From positions 1 to 50,793 of the IMG/VR virus record IMGVR_UViG_3300029267_004595: a stretch of 50,793 nucleotides of DNA, one strand, 5' to 3'. Made by a program: the position numbers and the translations under genes. The notes beneath the pieces are model-generated. The model was not told the DNA's origin. It searched no databases and saw nothing but the letters and a program-made list of their open reading frames with translations. This document shows positions 47,503 to 50,793 of the stretch, in pieces; within the stretch, counting starts at the first letter, position 1, and every line of letters begins with the position of its first letter. The stretch is from a virus.

Positions 47503-48648
47503 ATGGCAAGAGTTCGTTTAACAGACAGGCGGCACCCGAAGAATCGCAAGGGTGCGGAGGCGGTGCCATACCCAGGGATGGTCGGGCAACCAGACCGAAC
47601 GTTTGAACCGGATGATAAGTACGATAATTACGTCGAAGAGCCTGGTTGGGAGCTTCAAGAAAAACCGACCAAGTTCGACGACGCACGTGATGAGATTGGT
47701 TTTCCGGTTATGAAGAAAGCAACTATTGCAAAGGTTCGAAGTGCTGCTGCTAAAGCTGTGAAATTGGCTGTTTATTTCCTTGGTGACAAATCACCGGAAG
47801 AAACAGTTGAGGAGCAGGCTAAGGATTTTATGCGTCTGGGCACGAAAGGTCTTGACAATGCGTTAAAGCGCTATGCTGATACTGCTGAGCTTTACGCACA
47901 AGATGAAGAGGAAGAAAAGAAGGAAGAGGAAGAGACTGAAGCTAAGAAAAAGTCTCAAGACGAAGAAGAAAAGAAAGAGGAAGCTCAAGATGAAGAGGAA
48001 AAGAAGAAGAAGGCGACAGAGATCAAGGAGCTTTTGACCAGAGCACATGAACTTTTGTCTCAAGATGAAGAGGAAGAAAAGAAGGAAGAGGAAGCTCAGG
48101 ACGAAGAGGAAAAGACATCTAAAGAGACATGCAAGTCACAAGATGAAGAGGAAGAAAAGAAAGAAGAGGAAGAGACTGAGGCTAAGAAAAAGTCTCAAGA
48201 CGAAGAGGAAGCTCAAGACGAAGAAGAGACTGAAGCTAAGAAAAAGTCTCAAGACGAAGAAGAAAAGAAAGAGGAAGCTCAGGACGAAGAGGAAACCGAA
48301 AGTCGTAAGGCTGAGCTTGATATTGAATTGGCCGCTCCGGAAGGCGAGATAGTAATGAGTGAAAATGATGAAAAGCTACTCGCCAAACTGTATGAGGCTG
48401 AAGAAACTGAAGAGAAGTCTCAGGACGAAGAGGAAAAGAAGGAAGAAGAGACTGAAGCTAAGAAAAAGTCTCAAGATGAAGAGGAAAAGAAGGAAGAAGC
48501 TCAGGATGAAGAGGAAAAGAAGAAGAAAGCCAGCAAGAAGGGTGTTCAAAAGCTTGGTGGTCAACCAAAGGTTGCTTCTTCTGAAAAGAGCTTGAATCTC
48601 TCCGACCTGTGGAATTCTGCTCCAAGCATGGAAGAGATTTGGAAGTAA
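47503..48648 (+). CDS. Glu/Lys-repeat scaffold-like protein
   Basis: 381 residues. ATG 47503 is preferred over TTG 47497 because AAAGGAGG lies nine bases upstream of it. Residues 1-55 are neutral and folded (GAEAVPYPGMVGQPDRTFEP), 70-120 are helical (AAAKAVKLAVYFLGDKSPEE), and residues 130-345 are tandem units built from SQDEEEKKEE and ETEAKKK. The C-terminal 35 residues are folded again. Highly acidic repeats before the capsid gene suggest a scaffold or an internal protein that is cleaved and expelled. The repeats also make this gene prone to length change. Confidence 0.55.
   Translation: MARVRLTDRRHPKNRKGAEAVPYPGMVGQPDRTFEPDDKYDNYVEEPGWELQEKPTKFDDARDEIGFPVMKKATIAKVRSAAAKAVKLAVYFLGDKSPEETVEEQAKDFMRLGTKGLDNALKRYADTAELYAQDEEEEKKEEEETEAKKKSQDEEEKKEEAQDEEEKKKKATEIKELLTRAHELLSQDEEEEKKEEEAQDEEEKTSKETCKSQDEEEEKKEEEETEAKKKSQDEEEAQDEEETEAKKKSQDEEEKKEEAQDEEETESRKAELDIELAAPEGEIVMSENDEKLLAKLYEAEETEEKSQDEEEKKEEETEAKKKSQDEEEKKEEAQDEEEKKKKASKKGVQKLGGQPKVASSEKSLNLSDLWNSAPSMEEIWK
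47905..48535 (+). repeat. In-frame tandem repeats encoding acidic units
   Basis: Units around aagtctcaagacgaagaag and gaggaagctcaagatgaag recur many times with small changes of order and length, all preserving the SQDEEE / AQDEEE / TEAKKK reading. Third-position variation (gaa/gag, gac/gat) shows the repeats are selected at protein level rather than being recent copies. Confidence 0.7.
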
Positions 48649-48712
48649 CGGGTTAGCGTCCTTTTGTGGACGATTGGAATATCAGGGTTTTTAACGAAAA
48701 GGAGAATGAGCG

Positions 48713-49219
48713 ATGCTCACGATTTTGATTCGCACTCAGCTCAACTCTATTCCTGAGCTCGCCGATGTCTGCTTTACCAAGCAGAATTATGGCGTGAACA
48801 CGAATACGACCTTGAGCGTCAACACTCCGCGAGGTGTTTTGGGTGGCTCTATCGCGGCTGTGAGTGCGGGCAATGACTACACGGTCGTGCCAGGTCATAT
48901 CGATCTGGAACCAGTCGGCCTGTTTGTCAATGATGCTGCTGGGGCTGCGTTTGAAAATGCGCCTGCGGTGGCATCGGGCAAAGTCGCGGTCATCAAAGGT
49001 CAGCCGAGCGTGGAAGTGGACGTGTATGAGACACGTAATGCAGGCAATACCGCAGACATCACGTATGCTGTCGGTAACAGGCTGTATTCTTCGGCGCAAG
49101 GTTTCTTGACCAATGAACTGCCGTCGGGTGTTGGTGGCTCAATCGATACTATTATCGGTTTGTGCACCAAAGCTCCGACAACTGCCAGCCCGACACTTGG
49201 CCTCGATATGCGCATCTAA
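48713..49219 (+). CDS. Capsid decoration-like protein
   Basis: 168 residues with AAAGGAGAATGAGCG upstream. Neutral, Gly/Ala/Val/Thr-rich composition with beta-rich pattern (GVNTNTTLSVNTPRGVLGG, SVEVDVYETRNAGNTADI) and no catalytic motif, immediately upstream of the major capsid gene. This position and composition fit a decoration or head-stabilising protein. Base composition is much more GC-rich than the preceding genes. Confidence 0.6.
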   Translation: MLTILIRTQLNSIPELADVCFTKQNYGVNTNTTLSVNTPRGVLGGSIAAVSAGNDYTVVPGHIDLEPVGLFVNDAAGAAFENAPAVASGKVAVIKGQPSVEVDVYETRNAGNTADITYAVGNRLYSSAQGFLTNELPSGVGGSIDTIIGLCTKAPTTASPTLGLDMRI

Positions 49220-49250
49220 GCATGCGGGACACGCTTTGTCTCTCGGCGTG

Positions 49251-49256
49251 TATAAT
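49251..49256 (+). promoter_or_regulatory. TATAAT box upstream of the capsid gene
   Basis: A perfect TATAAT at 49251-49256 with no good -35 (GACACG at 17 bases). If used, the capsid transcript would have a leader of about 165 bases containing paired segments: TGAGTGGT with ACCACTCA near 49350-49375 and GGAAGT...GACC with GGTC...ACTTCC near 49379-49406. The 209-base gap otherwise holds no gene. Confidence 0.35.
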
Positions 49257-49428
49257 AAATGGAGAGTAAAGACAAAAGGGTATTTGGAGGTTGAAGGGGA
49301 ACGAGCTGAGTCAGCTGTTCATCCGTAGAGCCAAAAGAATATCCTTGAGTGGTAAACGTGAAACCACTCAGAAAAAAGGAAGTTTAGACCGAGTTGGTCA
49401 CTTCCGTTTAGCAAAAGGAGAATTGATC

Positions 49429-50292
49429 ATGGCAAAGTTGGATAACCAGACCAAGCAGGAAATCATCAGTCAATACATTAAGACTGCTGCGGGTCGCCAA
49501 CGTCTTGCTGCGTCCATGATCCAGCCTCTCCGCCGTAGGCGTGATTACTCATCTGTTGGCCGCAAGGCATTCTATGTCGAGCAGCTTCCAGATGGTGCTT
49601 TGCCGCTTTATGACAAAGACCCGAATATCACAGCTTATGTGGTCGGCGAAGAAGGTGAGAACATTGTGGCCGTGGCAAAGCCAAAGCGCGTGATGTTTCC
49701 GCTGTTCGAAATTGCTTCGAACCCGGAAATCCAGCTGACCGAGATCAAAGCTCGTCGGTTTGATCTGATTGAGCGTTCCCTTGATCTTTCGAAGGCTGAG
49801 ATTCAAGCGGAAGAAGACCGTAAGGCTTTCGCCGTTATGAATGCGCTGTCGGCTGACCCGACAAACCCGAACCCTGCGATTCCGGTCACCGGTAACCTGA
49901 CCGCCAATGCTCTGGCTGACGCTTTTGCGAATGTCGAGCGGACGGACATGCGGGTTGCTAATGTGTTCATGAACGCGAAGGATTATGCGGACCTTCGTAA
50001 GTGGGACCGGGACACCTTGGACATCGAAACTCAGGCTGTCTTGTTGAAGACTGGTCTGATGGCGACTGTTTGGGGTGCCAAATTGATCGTTTCGCGTATC
50101 GTGCCGGAAGGCACGGTGTACGTCTGTGGTGAGCCGGAATTTTTCGGGCGCATTCCCGTACGTACAGAGTTGACTGTGCTCAGCGCTGACGATCCAAAGA
50201 ATCGTCTCATTGGGTTCTCGGTGTTTGAGAACATTGGAATCGGTGCTTATAACCCTTACGCGCTCCAAGTCCTCAATATCACACGCACTTAA
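49429..50292 (+). CDS. Major capsid protein (HK97-fold-like)
   Basis: 287 residues; ATG 49429 follows AAAAGGAGAATTGATC, while the open frame extends further upstream without a ribosome binding site. Helical N-terminus (KQEIISQYIKTAAGRQRLAA), then an alpha/beta body (FPLFEIASNPEIQLTEIKAR), a mid-protein EEDRKAFAVMNAL helix as in the HK97 spine region, and FGRIPVRTELTVL / LIGFSVFENIGIGAYNPYA near the end, typical of capsid proteins. Position after terminase, portal and scaffold-like genes, high GC and preferred codons support a highly expressed virion protein. Followed by a strong terminator. Confidence 0.85.
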   Translation: MAKLDNQTKQEIISQYIKTAAGRQRLAASMIQPLRRRRDYSSVGRKAFYVEQLPDGALPLYDKDPNITAYVVGEEGENIVAVAKPKRVMFPLFEIASNPEIQLTEIKARRFDLIERSLDLSKAEIQAEEDRKAFAVMNALSADPTNPNPAIPVTGNLTANALADAFANVERTDMRVANVFMNAKDYADLRKWDRDTLDIETQAVLLKTGLMATVWGAKLIVSRIVPEGTVYVCGEPEFFGRIPVRTELTVLSADDPKNRLIGFSVFENIGIGAYNPYALQVLNITRT

Positions 50293-50325
50293 GCACCTGC
50301 GGTGTAAGGTCGCTAACCCGAATGC

Positions 50326-50360
50326 AAAGTTCCGGTCCTTTTGGGCCGGAACTTTTTTTT
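50326..50360 (+). terminator. Strong intrinsic terminator after the capsid gene
   Basis: AAAGTTCCGGTCC (50327-50339 region) pairs with GGGCCGGAACTTT (50343-50355 region) in a 13-bp stem with one G-T pair and a short TTTT loop, followed by a T-run to 50360. It ends the scaffold-capsid transcription unit. Confidence 0.9.
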
Positions 50361-50389
50361 GTGAAAAGATGAGAAGAGTGTAATTTTTC

Positions 50390-50407
50390 TTTATATTCGG
50401 CTATAAT
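50390..50407 (+). promoter_or_regulatory. T-rich TTTATATT element, copy 5
   Basis: TTTATATT (50390-50397), a 4-base spacer and TATAAT (50402-50407), matching the spacing of copy 1 rather than copies 2 and 3. It lies between the terminator and the next gene start. Confidence 0.5.
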
Positions 50408-50435
50408 ATGAACAGGTATTTTTGGAGGTCATGTC

Positions 50436-50793
50436 ATGGAGAAAATCGCCCGAGAATTAACCAAGATTGCTAAGCTATTGATAGGGGGACCTTACCAGAA
50501 GACATGGTGGGATATTCAGCGTGAGAATCAACGCAGCTATTGGCGTGATGCTGCGAGAGATGTTGTATTTGTCTTTCGCAACAAGGCTATGGAAGATTTA
50601 TGGAATGATGAGTTGGCAGGACAAATTTCTGATGGTGCATGGGAAAACACACCAGGAACGGGATGGGAGTTTTGGACAGCTATTAAGACACGAACAGGTA
50701 GTAAAACACAGCTGATGGGAAATTTACCGTCAGGGATTAAACGTGGGTTTGGATTTCATGGTCTTATCCCGATTATTGGGGATCGAATGCTGG
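50436..50793 (+). CDS. Partial gene running off the window end
   Basis: Open for 119 codons from ATG 50436 (TTTGGAGGTCATGTC upstream) to the window end with no stop. It starts with the regional amphipathic motif (EKIARELTKIAKLLIGG), then an aromatic helical segment (TWWDIQRENQRSYWRDAARD). Its 16-base leader (TGGAGGTCATGTCATG) is nearly identical to that of the gene at 29450. Probably another virion protein; unidentified. Confidence 0.6.
   Translation, partial: MEKIARELTKIAKLLIGGPYQKTWWDIQRENQRSYWRDAARDVVFVFRNKAMEDLWNDELAGQISDGAWENTPGTGWEFWTAIKTRTGSKTQLMGNLPSGIKRGFGFHGLIPIIGDRML

Noticed and set aside
47905-48535. Coding potential of the long minus and other-frame ORFs in the repeat region
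   Set aside because: Long open frames here are an artefact of GAA/GAG-rich codons; their products are runs of Leu/Phe/Ser or Lys/Arg and have no ribosome binding sites.
49285-49420. Hammerhead-type self-cleaving ribozyme in the capsid leader
   Set aside because: CTGAGTC and GAAAC fragments are present, but the CTGATGA core is absent and the three required stems cannot be formed.
1-50793. tRNA or tmRNA genes
   Set aside because: No cloverleaf-compatible sequence with a TTCGA T-loop and matching acceptor stem was seen. A covariance search would be needed to be certain, but nothing in the intergenic gaps is long enough to hide a normal tRNA except the 21.8-22.0 kb region, which does not fit.

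Overview
The window is a contiguous piece of a large, AT-rich double-stranded DNA tailed phage (Caudoviricetes) or closely related prophage. The evidence is a complete head-morphogenesis module (terminase large subunit, portal, protease-like protein, acidic scaffold-like proteins, major capsid protein), densely packed and overlapping small genes nearly all on the + strand, strong Shine-Dalgarno sites, and no bacterial housekeeping genes. No tRNA, rRNA, CRISPR array, integrase or transposase was seen. The host cannot be named from the sequence.

Layout. 1-11.8 kb: accessory/early genes, including a ParB-like/winged-helix protein, an SMC-like ATPase half lacking a visible Walker A, several zinc-ribbon proteins, a MoxR-type AAA+ ATPase (5131-6438), a tandem array of six small cysteine proteins sharing a C-terminal CP(Y/F)xLEH signature (8403-10037), a HAD phosphatase and a metallophosphoesterase. 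11.9-21.3 kb: a nucleotide-modification block that opens with a promoter/palindrome and three tandem ParB-fold paralogues, followed by a DpdA-like transglycosylase, a radical-SAM/glycosyltransferase-like fusion, Gat-QueC, a CP-LEH/methyltransferase fusion, a GT2 glycosyltransferase, QueD, QueE and a phosphoribosyltransferase-FolE fusion. Together these should convert GTP to a 7-deazaguanine base and put it into phage DNA, with extra enzymes that may decorate it further. 21.2-21.8 kb: a two-gene minus-strand unit. 21.8-29.4 kb: a structured leader RNA, uncharacterised conserved proteins, a VWA-like metallopeptidase that is the expected partner of the MoxR ATPase, and a NusG-like protein overlapping a sigma-region-4-like protein. 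29.4-50.8 kb: virion assembly genes, interrupted by a PD-(D/E)XK nuclease candidate and a minus-strand HTH regulator.

How it may work together. The modification block would protect phage DNA from host restriction. The NusG-like and sigma-like proteins sit exactly at the boundary with the virion genes and are candidates for switching on late transcription. A T-rich TTTATATT element recurs in five intergenic gaps, four of them in front of virion gene groups, and is a candidate late-promoter or leader signal. The head genes follow the order terminase, portal, protease-like, scaffold-like, decoration-like, major capsid; the last two are visibly more GC-rich, consistent with high expression. The window ends inside another gene downstream of a strong terminator.
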